A stretch of DNA of 60,079 nt from DASYQD01 sp036005845 (GTDB taxonomy: Bacteria > Acidobacteriota > Thermoanaerobaculia > Multivoradales > JAIOJS01), in NCBI GenBank assembly GCA_036005845.1, contig DASYQD010000145.1, positions 1 through 60,079 on the forward strand. Direction: 5' to 3'. The translations under genes and the position numbers were made by a program. Below, in pieces: positions 52,034 to 59,694 of this stretch; the stretch's first letter is position 1, and each line of letters begins with the position of its first letter. The notes beneath the pieces are model-generated. The model had not been told where the DNA came from. It ran no database searches and was given only the letters and a program-made list of their open reading frames with translations.

Positions 52034-53698
52034 TCAGGCTGTTGCTATAGCGGCGATGCGGCGAGCGATGAGCAGCGTACGGTCGTCGCCCGGCGAACGG
52101 CTGCCGACGAAAGCGGCGACGGCGCCGTCGATGGCATCGGCAAGCTCGCTCGCCGAGCCCGCGCGATGGTCGCGGCAGACGGCGATGAGGCGATCGAGCC
52201 CGAGCTCCTCGTCGCCATCGTCGGCCGCTTCGGTGATGCCGTCGGTGTAGAGCACGAGACTGTCGCCGGGCAGCAGCTGCACCGTCGCGGCGCGGTAGGG
52301 CATGTTCGGCAGCAGACCCAACGGCACGCCGGTGGGACCGAGCGTCTCGACCTCGCCGTTCGCACGCACGACGATCCCCGGATTGTGGCCGGCATTTGCG
52401 TAGTCGACCGCGCCGCTCGCCGCATCGATCGAGGCGACGATCGCGGTCGCGTACTTCTCCGCCGGCGTGCGCTGGAAGAGCAGCCGCGAGACGCGCGCGC
52501 ACAGCTCCGCCGGCGGCTGTCCCTCCTCCAGCGGCCCTGCCGACAATGCCTCGACCGACGCCGCGAGCAGCGATGCCGCGACGCCCTTGCCGGCAACGTC
52601 GGCAAGCAGCAACACGCACTCCGCCCCGTCGCGGCGCAGCACCGCCTGGTAGAGATCGCCCGACACGTGGCGCGAGGGCACGTTGCGCGCACACAGCTCG
52701 AAGCCGGGCAGCACCGGCAACGTCGCCGGGATCAGCGCCTGCTGGATGCGGCGCGCGAGCGCCAGCTCTTCCTCGAGCACCCGCCGTTGCGCCGCCTCTT
52801 CGAGCAGGGCCACGTTGCGAATCCGAATCGCCGCCACCGCCGCGAGCGAGACGAGGAGCTGCATGTCCTCCTCCCCGAACTGACGCACGGCGGCGTTGGT
52901 GGTGAGCAGCACCATCCCCATCGCCGGCTGCCCCTCGGCGAGCAACGGCGCCGCCACCAGCGAGCGCACACCGGCGGCGAGCAGGCTCATCGAGCCCTGG
53001 AAGCGCGCGTCGCTCTGCGCGTCGAGAGCCAGCGCCGCGACGCCTTTCTCGGTGACTTCATGCGCCAGGCGCTGCGAGGCGACGACCCGCGCCTGACCGC
53101 CGGTACGCGAACGACTGGCCACCGGCTGCAGCCCGCGCACCGGGTCGCACAGGTAGATCGCGGCTTGCTCGGGCCCCAAGTGATCGAAGAGGCGGTCGAG
53201 GATGAGCTGCAAGAGCTCCGGCAACGCGAGCGCGCTGCCCAGCGCCTGGTGCACTTCGTTGAGGAGCCTGAGACGCTCAGCGTAGCGCTCGAGCTCGGGA
53301 CGGTCGGCCGCACTGCCGGCGCGGCTCGCCTCCTGCGCCAACAGCTCGGCGACCGGCCGGAAGACGGTGTGGCTGCTCTCGAAGGCGTCAGGCTCGGCAA
53401 CACCGGCGCCGTCGAGATATACGGAGAGAGTGCTGCCCGAAATGCGAATGACGTCGCCAGTCGACAACGCCGCCGGCAACGCCACCGCTTCCCCATTGAG
53501 CAGCGTGCCGTTGCGCGAGCCGAGGTCTTCGACGAGGTAGCGATCGCCGTCACGATAGATGCGCGCGTGATGCCGCGACAGGAATCGATCGGGCAGCGGC
53601 AGGTCGGATGTCGACGAGCGCCCGATCACCAGGCTCTCGCCGTGGAAGAGGTGATCGAACGGCTGCCCCTGCGGCGGCACTACGTGAAGGCGGAGCAC
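52034..53698 (-). CDS. FHA-GAF-PP2C (SpoIIE-type) protein phosphatase
   Basis: A 554-residue cytoplasmic regulator starting at GTG. An FHA domain (about 1-95: GESLVIGRSSTSDLPLPDRF, LSRHHARIY, LVEDLGSRNGTLLN) binds phosphothreonine peptides. A GAF domain follows (about 155-310: AIYLCDPVRGLQPV, SLVAAPLLAEGQPAMGMVLL), then a linker helix (EEELALARRIQQALIP) and a SpoIIE-type PP2C domain (about 325-550: SGDLYQAVLRRDGAECVLLL, ADVAGKGVAASLL, YANAGHNPGIV, LVLYTDGITEAAD, DDRTLLIARR) with the metal-binding aspartates. The protein likely dephosphorylates an anti-sigma-antagonist-like partner in response to GAF or FHA input. A longer start at 53797 would extend into a large inverted repeat and is rejected. 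TACAAT six bases before the GTG suggests a leaderless message. Confidence 0.9.
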   Translation of the reverse strand: MLRLHVVPPQGQPFDHLFHGESLVIGRSSTSDLPLPDRFLSRHHARIYRDGDRYLVEDLGSRNGTLLNGEAVALPAALSTGDVIRISGSTLSVYLDGAGVAEPDAFESSHTVFRPVAELLAQEASRAGSAADRPELERYAERLRLLNEVHQALGSALALPELLQLILDRLFDHLGPEQAAIYLCDPVRGLQPVASRSRTGGQARVVASQRLAHEVTEKGVAALALDAQSDARFQGSMSLLAAGVRSLVAAPLLAEGQPAMGMVLLTTNAAVRQFGEEDMQLLVSLAAVAAIRIRNVALLEEAAQRRVLEEELALARRIQQALIPATLPVLPGFELCARNVPSRHVSGDLYQAVLRRDGAECVLLLADVAGKGVAASLLAASVEALSAGPLEEGQPPAELCARVSRLLFQRTPAEKYATAIVASIDAASGAVDYANAGHNPGIVVRANGEVETLGPTGVPLGLLPNMPYRAATVQLLPGDSLVLYTDGITEAADDGDEELGLDRLIAVCRDHRAGSASELADAIDGAVAAFVGSRSPGDDRTLLIARRIAAIATA

Positions 53699-53704
53699 GC
53701 TCGG

Positions 53705-53710
53705 ATTGTA
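53705..53710 (-). promoter_or_regulatory. -10 hexamer TACAAT before a GTG start
   Basis: Minus-strand TACAAT is separated by six bases from the GTG (53698) of the FHA-PP2C gene. There is no Shine-Dalgarno, so transcription may begin at the start codon. No convincing -35. Confidence 0.45.
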
Positions 53711-53745
53711 GAGGGAGCAGAGGCGCTGTCGTTCGGTCGTGGTAC

Positions 53746-54032
53746 GGCCGGGCGGGCCGGTGGGAGTGGCGGCGGCCCATCGCGCGGCCTGACCCAACTA
53801 ACTCGGCGGCGAGGTCCGCGGCGGGCGTCGGCGAACGTCTCGCGAAGCGCGAGCCGGTCTGAGGCCGCGGGCGCGTTGAACCGAAGTTCGCAAGGTCGGT
53901 CACCTTTGCCGCGCCTACTTGCGGCCTCAGACAATCGCCGACGCGTTCACCGCCGCGGACCTCGCCGCCGAGTAAGTTGGGTCCCCAGGCCGCGCTCCAG
54001 GGCCGCCGCCACTTCCACCGGCCCGCCCCGCC
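53746..54032. repeat. Large imperfect inverted repeat, about 290 bases
   Basis: The left arm (53746 to about 53875) and the right arm (54032 back to about 53910) read almost the same on opposite strands over roughly 120-130 bases, with small gaps; an uninterrupted shared core includes ACTCGGCGGCGAGGTCCGCG (53801-53820). The centre (about 53876-53909) contains a small palindrome GAAC/GTTC. No open frame inside looks coding. It may be a MITE-like or REP-like element, or a long regulatory stem, directly upstream of the FHA-PP2C gene. Confidence 0.8.
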
Positions 54033-54062
54033 TAATCAAGACACCACTCTGAATTCATACCT

Positions 54063-54245
54063 TCAGGCGGTCGGGTGGGATTTGGCGACCACTGATGTGC
54101 CGCGAGTGGGCCATGCTGCGTCGTCGGCGCGATGTCGAGGCAATAGCGGCACCATGGCGCCAGTACCTCCACGCAAAAAGAGCGTGAGGTAGAGAGCCGC
54201 GCCAACCACGGCGACGACCGAGCTCGCCAACAGGTCGCTCGACAT
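54063..54245 (-). CDS. Possible small single-pass membrane protein
   Basis: A 60-residue frame starting MSSDLLASSVVAVVGAALYL with one hydrophobic segment (about 8-24) and a basic, polar tail. It lies between two inverted repeats. A weak GAGTGG precedes the ATG. There is no neighbour to support it, and the overlapping frame 54055-54249 is also open, so it may be chance. Confidence 0.3.
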   Translation of the reverse strand: MSSDLLASSVVAVVGAALYLTLFLRGGTGAMVPLLPRHRADDAAWPTRGTSVVAKSHPTA

Positions 54246-54256
54246 CCACTCACGTA

Positions 54257-54436
54257 GGCGGGCGCCAGCGGATCCGGAGGCCGCCGCAGCGGCACCTCCG
54301 GAAGCCGCTCAGACGGACGTTGCGGGTTCGCGGTAGTACCGGCGGCTGGAGGTGGAGGCGCGCTCTCTTCCTCCCAACTACCACGTGGAGCGCGCCGGTG
54401 CCGCAGCGGCGGCCTCCGGATCCGCCCGCGCCCGCC
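54257..54436. repeat. Second inverted repeat with 40-base arms
   Basis: Arms 54257-54296 and 54397-54436 match at 37 of 40 positions in inverted orientation; the shared core includes GCGGATCCGGAGGCCGCCGC. The 100-base centre holds smaller palindromes: GGCGCGCTC/GAGCGCGCC and CGGTA-G-TACCG. It is different in sequence from the repeat at 53746-54032. No gene is seen inside. Confidence 0.75.
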
Positions 54437-54540
54437 GGCCGGGTGGTCACAGCCGGCGGCAATCGCAATAACCCACCGCCGGATGGTCACCACTGTTCAC
54501 ACCACGACACACCACGACACCTCGTCCCTGCTTTTCCGAG
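54437..54540. other. Intergenic tail with short repeats
   Basis: Contains CCGGCGG/CCGCCGG arms about 16 bases apart (54453-54483 area) and an exact tandem of ACCACGACAC (54501-54510, 54511-54520). Nothing else is recognised before the LeuB-like gene. Confidence 0.5.
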
Positions 54541-54549
54541 TGCTAGCAT
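54541..54549 (+). promoter_or_regulatory. Extended -10 (TGCTAGCAT) of the LeuB-LeuA pair
   Basis: TGCTAGCAT ends eight bases before the GTG at 54558. No Shine-Dalgarno lies between, so a leaderless or nearly leaderless transcript is likely. Confidence 0.5.
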
Positions 54550-54557
54550 CGCCGCCC

Positions 54558-55658
54558 GTGAGCCAACACCCTCGCGACCGGCGCCCGCAACGCATCGCGG
54601 TGCTGCCCGGCGACGGCATCGGCGTCGACGTCACGACAGAAGCGGTCAAAGTCCTCGAGACCGCCGCCGAGCGCTGGTCCCTCCCCATCGAGCTCGAGCA
54701 CTTCCCCTGGAGCGCCGACCACTTCCTCAAGACCGGCGAAACCATCCCGCCCGGCGCCTTCGACGACCTCCGCCAACGCTTCTCGGCCATCCTCATCGGC
54801 GCCTACGGCGACCCGCGGGTGCCTGACATGAAGCACGCGGCGGACATCCTGCTCGGCATTCGCTTCAAGCTCGACCTCTACATCAACCTCCGCCCCATCA
54901 AGCTCTACGACGAACGCCTCTGCCCGCTCAAGGGCAAGGGCGTGCGCGACCTCGACATGGTGGTTTTCCGCGAGAACACCGAGGGCGCCTACGTCGGCGC
55001 CGGCGGCACTTTCAAGACCGGCACGCCCGACGAGATCGACGTCCAGGAAGAGATCCACACCCGCAAAGGCGTCGAGCGCATCGTGCGCGCCGCCTTCGAC
55101 TACGCCGTCGAGCACGGCCGCCGCGAAGTCTGCATGGCCGACAAGAGCAACGCCATGCGCTACTCGGGCGACCTCTGGCAGCGCGTCTTCGCCGAGGTCG
55201 CGGCGGAGTACCCGCAGATCGCGCACCGCCACCTCTACGTCGACGCGCTGACGCTGCAGATGGTGCGGCAGCCGGAGAGCTTCGACGTCATCGTCACCAA
55301 CAACATGTTCGGCGACATCGTCACCGACCTCGGCGCGGCGCTGCAGGGCGGCCTCGGCGTCGCCGGCTCGGCGAACCTGCACCCCGGCGAGGTGTCGATG
55401 TTCGAGCCGGTGCACGGCTCGGCGCCGAAGTACGCCGGCACCGGCCGCGCCAATCCGGTGGGGGCGATCCTGTCGACGGCGCTGATGCTCGACTACCTCG
55501 GCCATGCCGAGGCGGCGGCGGAGATCGAGGGCGCGGTGGCGCAGAGCCTGCGCGACGGGCAGACGACGGCCGACGTCGGCGGCACGCTGACGACCTCGCA
55601 GGTGGGCGACCTCGTCGCGCGCGCGATCGCCGCGCCCGCCGCAGCAGCGCGCTCCTGA
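54558..55658 (+). CDS. leuB: 3-isopropylmalate/isocitrate-type dehydrogenase (LeuB-like)
   Basis: A 366-residue beta-decarboxylating dehydrogenase. Motifs: IAVLPGDGIGVDVTTEAVKV, LYINLRPIKLYDERLCPLKG, MVVFRENTEGAYVGAGGTFK, CMADKSNAM (catalytic lysine), YVDALTLQMV and TNNMFGDIVTDLGAAL (metal-binding aspartates), and HGSAPKYAGTGRANPVGAIL for NAD binding. This form (GAGGTFKTGTPDEI) is typical of proteins annotated as isopropylmalate dehydrogenase in Acidobacteriota and Planctomycetes. The family also includes homoisocitrate and tartrate dehydrogenases. A LeuA-like gene follows after 22 bases, which favours leucine biosynthesis or a similar chain-extension pathway. Confidence 0.85.
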   Translation: MSQHPRDRRPQRIAVLPGDGIGVDVTTEAVKVLETAAERWSLPIELEHFPWSADHFLKTGETIPPGAFDDLRQRFSAILIGAYGDPRVPDMKHAADILLGIRFKLDLYINLRPIKLYDERLCPLKGKGVRDLDMVVFRENTEGAYVGAGGTFKTGTPDEIDVQEEIHTRKGVERIVRAAFDYAVEHGRREVCMADKSNAMRYSGDLWQRVFAEVAAEYPQIAHRHLYVDALTLQMVRQPESFDVIVTNNMFGDIVTDLGAALQGGLGVAGSANLHPGEVSMFEPVHGSAPKYAGTGRANPVGAILSTALMLDYLGHAEAAAEIEGAVAQSLRDGQTTADVGGTLTTSQVGDLVARAIAAPAAAARS

Positions 55659-55680
55659 TCTCGCTTCGGGAGAGCCGCTC

Positions 55681-56910
55681 ATGGCGCTGTCGGAAGCCGA
55701 GCTGATCTACGACTGGAACCGCGCCGGCGAAGGCGATCTCGAGCCCGCGCGCGGCCGCGTCGAGCTCAACGACGAGACGCTGCGCGACGGCCTGCAGTCG
55801 CCATCGGTGCGCACGCCGTCGATCGAGCAGAAGCTCGGCATCCTGCACGAGATGGTGGCGCTCGGCATCGACGCGCTGGACCTCGGATTGCCCGGCGCCG
55901 GACCGCACGTGGTGCGCGACGTGCTCGCGCTGGCGCGCGAGATCGCCGACCAGAAGCTTCCCATCGCGCCCAACTGCGCGGCGCGCACCGTGGAAGCCGA
56001 CATCAAGCCGATCGTCGAGATCTCGCAGCAGGCCGGCATCGCGATCGAGGCCGCCTGCTTCATCGGCTCCTCGCCGATCCGCCAGTACGCCGAAGGCTGG
56101 ACGCTCGACCGCATGCTCGAGCTGTCGGAGAAGGCGGTGGCGTTCGCGGCCAAGCAGGGTCTGCCGGTGATGTACGTCACCGAGGACACCACGCGCGCCA
56201 ATCCCGGCGACCTGCGGCGGCTCTACACGGCCGCGGTCGAGGCGGGCGCGCGCCGCGTCTGCATCGCCGACACCGTCGGCCACGCGACGCCCACCGGCGC
56301 CGCGGCGCTGACGCGTTTCATCCGCGAGGTCGTCGACTCGACCGGCGAAGACGTGCAGGTCGACTGGCATGGCCACCGCGATCGCGGCCTGGGCGAGATC
56401 AACGCGCTGGCCGCCGCGGCCGCCGGCGCCGACCGCCTGCACGGCACCGCGCTCGGCGTCGGCGAGCGGGTCGGCAACGCGCCGATGGACCTGCTGCTCG
56501 TCAACTTCGTGCTCCTCGGCTGGCGCGACTACGACCTCTCGCGGCTGCCCGAGTACTGCCGCAAGGTGTCCGAGGCGACGGGAGTGCCGTTCCCCGACAA
56601 CTGGCCGGTGGTCGGCCTCGATGCCTTCCGCACCGGCACCGGCGTGCACGCCGCGGCCATCCTCAAAGCGCGCGCCAAGGGCGACGACTGGCTGGCCGAC
56701 CGCATCTACTCGGGCGTGCCGGCGAGCCTCGTCGGCCGCCGCCAGCTCGTCGAGGTCGGGCCGATGAGCGGCGAGTCCAACGTCGTCTTCTGGCTGCAGT
56801 CGCACGGCATCGAGCCGCGCCCGGAGCTGGTGGCGGCGATCTTCGCGCGCGCCAAGGCTTCGTCGACCGTGTTGGGCGAAGAAGAGCTGCTGGCGCTCTG
56901 CGCCCAGTGA
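55681..56910 (+). CDS. LeuA-like 2-isopropylmalate synthase/HMGL-family enzyme, no regulatory domain
   Basis: A 409-residue TIM-barrel enzyme. The active-site start reads LNDETLRDGLQSPSVRTPS; the metal-binding histidines are in VDWHGHRDRGLGEINALAA, and GTALGVGERVGNAPMDLLLV follows, all as in the alpha-IPM/homocitrate/citramalate synthase group. The usual C-terminal leucine-binding domain (about 130 residues) is absent; instead a short tail (RRQLVEVGPMSGESNVVFWL) completes the fold. DETLRDGLQS and HGHRDRG are variants of the usual DTTLRDGEQ and HxHND, so it belongs to a divergent branch. It follows leuB in one operon. Without the regulatory domain it may escape leucine feedback, or act on a related acyl-CoA. 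Confidence 0.82.
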   Translation: MALSEAELIYDWNRAGEGDLEPARGRVELNDETLRDGLQSPSVRTPSIEQKLGILHEMVALGIDALDLGLPGAGPHVVRDVLALAREIADQKLPIAPNCAARTVEADIKPIVEISQQAGIAIEAACFIGSSPIRQYAEGWTLDRMLELSEKAVAFAAKQGLPVMYVTEDTTRANPGDLRRLYTAAVEAGARRVCIADTVGHATPTGAAALTRFIREVVDSTGEDVQVDWHGHRDRGLGEINALAAAAAGADRLHGTALGVGERVGNAPMDLLLVNFVLLGWRDYDLSRLPEYCRKVSEATGVPFPDNWPVVGLDAFRTGTGVHAAAILKARAKGDDWLADRIYSGVPASLVGRRQLVEVGPMSGESNVVFWLQSHGIEPRPELVAAIFARAKASSTVLGEEELLALCAQ

Positions 56911-56918
56911 GCCGCCGC

Positions 56919-56949
56919 TTGCCGTTGCGGGAGGTCAGGCTGGTAAAAT
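56919..56949 (+). promoter_or_regulatory. Promoter of the MBL-fold hydrolase gene
   Basis: TTGCCG (56919-56924) and TAAAAT (56944-56949) with a 19-base spacer; TGG just before TAAAAT gives an extended -10. It lies 78 bases before the ATG at 57028. Confidence 0.5.
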
Positions 56950-57027
56950 GCCCGCGCCCCAAGCCAAGGCGCCCTCTCCGAAACCGCGCCCGCGGCGATC
57001 CCGAGTCCCGCATTTCCGAGGAAAACG

Positions 57028-57669
57028 ATGATACTGGAACGATTTACCGTCGGCCCGTTCGCCGAGAACTGCTACCTGATCGGCAAGCCGCCCCGCATCG
57101 CCATCGTCGATCCGGGCGGCGAGAGCGAGCGCATCGCCGAGACGATCGACAGGAACGGCTGGAAGCCCGAGGCGATCCTCCTCACCCACGGCCACATCGA
57201 CCACGTGGCGCACTGTTGCCACCTCGCCGAGCGCTACGCCGTCCCCGTTTACATGCACCGCGCCGACCTCTTCCTCCTCCAATCCGCCCAGTTCCCCGAG
57301 TTCGCCAAGATGCTCGGCGCCCGCCCGTGCCCCGAGCCCACCGTCTATCTCGACGAGGGCGTGCCGGTCGAGGTCGCCGGCCTGCGCCTGCGCGTCGTCC
57401 ACACGCCCGGCCACACGCCGGGCAGCGTCTGCCTGTTCGACGAGGAGAGCGGCGAGGCCCTCGTCGGCGACACCGTCTTCTACCGCGGCGTCGGCCGCAC
57501 CGACCTGCCGGGCGGCGACTTCGCGACGCTGGCGACCTCGGTGCGCGATCGTCTGTTTGCCGAGAAGGGCGACTTCCGCCTCTGGCCCGGCCACGGTCCG
57601 GAGACGCGGCTCGAAGAGGAGCGGCAGGAGAACCCGTTCTTCGGCGCCAATATCTGCGCCTTGGTCTAG
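57028..57669 (+). CDS. MBL-fold metallo-hydrolase, glyoxalase II-like
   Basis: A 213-residue metallo-beta-lactamase-fold enzyme: THGHIDHVAHC (HxHxDH), HTPGHTPGSVCLFDEES, GDTVFYRGVGRTDLPGGD and LWPGHGPETRLEEER supply the two-metal site. The GRTDLPGGD motif is typical of the YcbL/glyoxalase II-like subgroup that hydrolyses thioesters. CCGAGGAAAACG precedes the ATG. It ends with a 4-base overlap (CTAG) with the converging SRPBCC gene. Confidence 0.92.
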   Translation: MILERFTVGPFAENCYLIGKPPRIAIVDPGGESERIAETIDRNGWKPEAILLTHGHIDHVAHCCHLAERYAVPVYMHRADLFLLQSAQFPEFAKMLGARPCPEPTVYLDEGVPVEVAGLRLRVVHTPGHTPGSVCLFDEESGEALVGDTVFYRGVGRTDLPGGDFATLATSVRDRLFAEKGDFRLWPGHGPETRLEEERQENPFFGANICALV

Positions 57670-58322
57670 GGCTTCACCGCCGGGAAGCTGCGCGGGCCCG
57701 AGACGAAGCGCTGGTGTAGGCGCACCAGGAGCTGCGCGTTGCCGGTGGCGAGGTAGTCGTAGGCCTCGTCCCACTGCCGGCCCTCTCGCCAGCCGGTTTG
57801 GGTCATCGTCAACCGTGTCGAGGTGGCGCTCATCGGCTCGAGCTCGAACACCACCTTGGTGCCGACGCTGCGCACCTCCGGGAACTGCTCGGGCGCCATG
57901 GCGTGGAGCTCGAGGCGCTTCTGCGGCTCGAACGAGACGACCGTGCCGCCGCCGGTGCGGTTGCCCGGGTAGACCACCAGCCAGTCGCCGCCCGGACGGA
58001 GGTCGACGCGGGCGTCGCGCCATAGCCAGGTCTCGAGCCCCTCGGCGGTGCTGAGCGCGGTCCACACGTCGGCGACGGGCGCCGGAATGGTGACCTCGAA
58101 GCGGAGCGCCTTCTCCGGCGACATCGCTTTGGTGACGACGACCGGGCCCGCCATGGTCGTGGCTCCTGCGCCCTCCGGCGTGGGCGACGCGGCCGGGGCA
58201 GGCGTCCGTTGCATCGTCACGGTAGGTGTGGGTGTGGGGATGGGCGAAGGCGTCGGCGTCGCGGCCGGGGCCTGGTCGGCGAGCATCAGGGCAAGGCTGA
58301 GGGCGAGCGCGGTGTGGATCAT
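57666..58322 (-). CDS. Exported SRPBCC (AHSA1-like) domain protein
   Basis: A 218-residue protein. A signal peptide (about 1-20, MIHTALALSLALMLADQAPA) and a Pro/Thr-rich linker (about 20-75) precede an SRPBCC/START-like domain (about 85-205: LRFEVTIPAPVADVWTALST, ETWLWRDARVDLRPGGDWLV, TRLTMTQTGWREGRQWDEAY). The ATG at 58322 is chosen because GGAGG stands eight bases upstream and the signal peptide begins there. AHSA1-like domains are normally cytoplasmic; an exported one is less common. The ligand is unknown. Confidence 0.82.
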   Translation of the reverse strand: MIHTALALSLALMLADQAPAATPTPSPIPTPTPTVTMQRTPAPAASPTPEGAGATTMAGPVVVTKAMSPEKALRFEVTIPAPVADVWTALSTAEGLETWLWRDARVDLRPGGDWLVVYPGNRTGGGTVVSFEPQKRLELHAMAPEQFPEVRSVGTKVVFELEPMSATSTRLTMTQTGWREGRQWDEAYDYLATGNAQLLVRLHQRFVSGPRSFPAVKP

Positions 58323-58389
58323 TGGGGGCTCCTCCGTCGAAGCCTCGTTATGACCGGTGGCGATGCAGCCTGTCAAGCGCGCCGGCCAC

Positions 58390-58395
58390 TATGCT
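58390..58395 (+). promoter_or_regulatory. -10 hexamer TATGCT before the Xer gene
   Basis: TATGCT is followed by six bases and the GTG at 58402, with no Shine-Dalgarno between, again suggesting a leaderless message. Confidence 0.45.
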
Positions 58396-58401
58396 GCGCG
58401 C

Positions 58402-59310
58402 GTGTCGACGTCCGCTCGTGTCGTCTCGCCGTTTCGCCGCGCCCTCGACCGCTGGCTCGACGAGCTGGCCAGCGAGCGCGGGCTCGCCGCCAACTCGCTG
58501 GCCGCGTATCGGCGTGATCTCCTCCGGCTGGAGGCGGACCTGCGCGCGCAGCAGGTCGAGCCGCTCGCGGCTGACTCGAAAGCACTCGCGGCTCACCAGC
58601 GCCGCCTGCTGCGCGCCGGCATGGCGCCGCGCACGCTGCGCCGGGCGCTAGCGTCGATGCGCGGCTTCTACGGGTACCTCGTCGCCTCCGGCGACCGCGC
58701 CGACAATCCGGCCGAACACCTGCTGGCGCCGCGCAAGCTGCAGACGCTGCCCAAGGTGCTCAGCGAGGCACAGGTGGCGGCGTTGCTCGCGGCACCCGAC
58801 GCTGCGCAGCCGCTCGGCTTGCGTGACAAGGCGATGCTGGAGCTGCTCTACGCCACCGGCCTGCGCGTCTCCGAGCTGGTCGGGCTCACCCTCGGCCAGC
58901 TCCGCCTCGACGAGGGCTTCCTCGTCGCCTTCGGCAAGGGGAGCAAGGAGCGCATCGTGCCGGTGGGCGAGCAGGCCGAGGCGTGGCTGCGGCGATACCT
59001 CGGCGAGCTGCGCGGCGGGCTGCTGCGCGGGCGGCACGCCGAAGTGTTCCTCAACCATCGCGGCGCGCCGATGACGCGGCAGGGGTTCTGGAAGCTGCTC
59101 GAAAGGTACGGCCGCCGCGCCGGCATCAGCGCGCTGTCGCCGCACGTGCTGCGCCACACCTTCGCCACCCACTTGCTCGAGCACGGCGCCGATCTGCGCG
59201 CGGTGCAGATGATGCTCGGGCATAGCGACATCTCGACGACACAGATCTACACGCACATCCACCAGCAGCGGCTGCGCTCGTTATACGACAAGTTCCACCC
59301 GCGCGCTTGA
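58402..59310 (+). CDS. xerD: Xer-type tyrosine recombinase
   Basis: A 302-residue site-specific recombinase. The N-terminal SAM-like DNA-binding domain (about 10-95: LDRWLDELASERGLAANSLA) precedes the catalytic domain with R155 (ATGLRVSELVGL), a lysine in GKGSKERIVP, H248-x-x-R251 (PHVLRHTFATHLLEHGAD), H274 (MLGHSDISTTQIY) and nucleophile Y283. The full-length fit to XerC/XerD suggests the chromosome-dimer-resolution enzyme rather than a phage integrase; XerC versus XerD cannot be settled here. The GTG start lacks a Shine-Dalgarno. Confidence 0.9.
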   Translation: MSTSARVVSPFRRALDRWLDELASERGLAANSLAAYRRDLLRLEADLRAQQVEPLAADSKALAAHQRRLLRAGMAPRTLRRALASMRGFYGYLVASGDRADNPAEHLLAPRKLQTLPKVLSEAQVAALLAAPDAAQPLGLRDKAMLELLYATGLRVSELVGLTLGQLRLDEGFLVAFGKGSKERIVPVGEQAEAWLRRYLGELRGGLLRGRHAEVFLNHRGAPMTRQGFWKLLERYGRRAGISALSPHVLRHTFATHLLEHGADLRAVQMMLGHSDISTTQIYTHIHQQRLRSLYDKFHPRA

Positions 59311-59660
59311 GTGCCTCCGGGCGTCAGGGGGCCGTGGCGTGCGCGGCCCTCTTGGTTCCTTACCGAGTCGAATGCGCTGACCGTTACACCAACCCGCCAG
59401 GGAATTCGCGGCGTGAGGCGGCGCAACAAGGAGTCGATGAGGCTGCTCTCTCCAGCGTGATCCCGCGCGGCGCCCTGGTGCACCGAGTTGTTTCCTTCCA
59501 AGTCGATGCGCGATTCACTCCCGATCCTCGGAACGTCTCCGCTGGACGGCGGCAAGAACGGGCGCTCGAGTCCTCTCCGGCAGGACCGGCGCCAAGACCG
59601 CCGTACCTCACGCCCCACGGCGGTTGTGTTGCCCGCAGCGGGGGGGGAAGGGCCCGGCCA
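59311..59660. other. Intergenic region without a supported gene
   Basis: About 350 bases after the Xer gene. Base composition is more even than in the neighbouring genes. An open frame (59307-59741) crosses it but has no recognisable protein pattern. A short stretch (about 59360-59400, minus strand) looks somewhat like part of a tRNA but does not fold completely. Confidence 0.5.
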
Positions 59661-59689
59661 TTGACACCCTCGACAGTTTTGGCGATGAT
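59661..59689 (+). promoter_or_regulatory. Promoter of the adenine methyltransferase gene
   Basis: TTGACA (59661-59666), 17 bases, GATGAT (59684-59689). The perfect -35 and ideal spacing make this the best promoter in the window. The GTG at 59695 falls at the expected transcription start. Confidence 0.6.
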
Positions 59690-59694
59690 TCGCC

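Noticed and set aside
53699..53797. Upstream extension of the FHA-PP2C protein to 53797
   Set aside because: The extra 33 residues are encoded in the inverted repeat and lack similarity to an FHA N-terminus; the GTG at 53698 starts directly at the domain.
54032..54493. 153-codon minus-strand open frame in the repeat region
   Set aside because: It runs through the second inverted repeat and has Arg/Pro-rich, patternless sequence.
59360..59404. tRNA-like fragment on the minus strand
   Set aside because: A D-arm-like GTGTAACGGTCAGCGC and a loop containing CTCGGTAAGG are visible, but the anticodon stem does not pair and there is no T-arm or acceptor stem. At most a decayed remnant.
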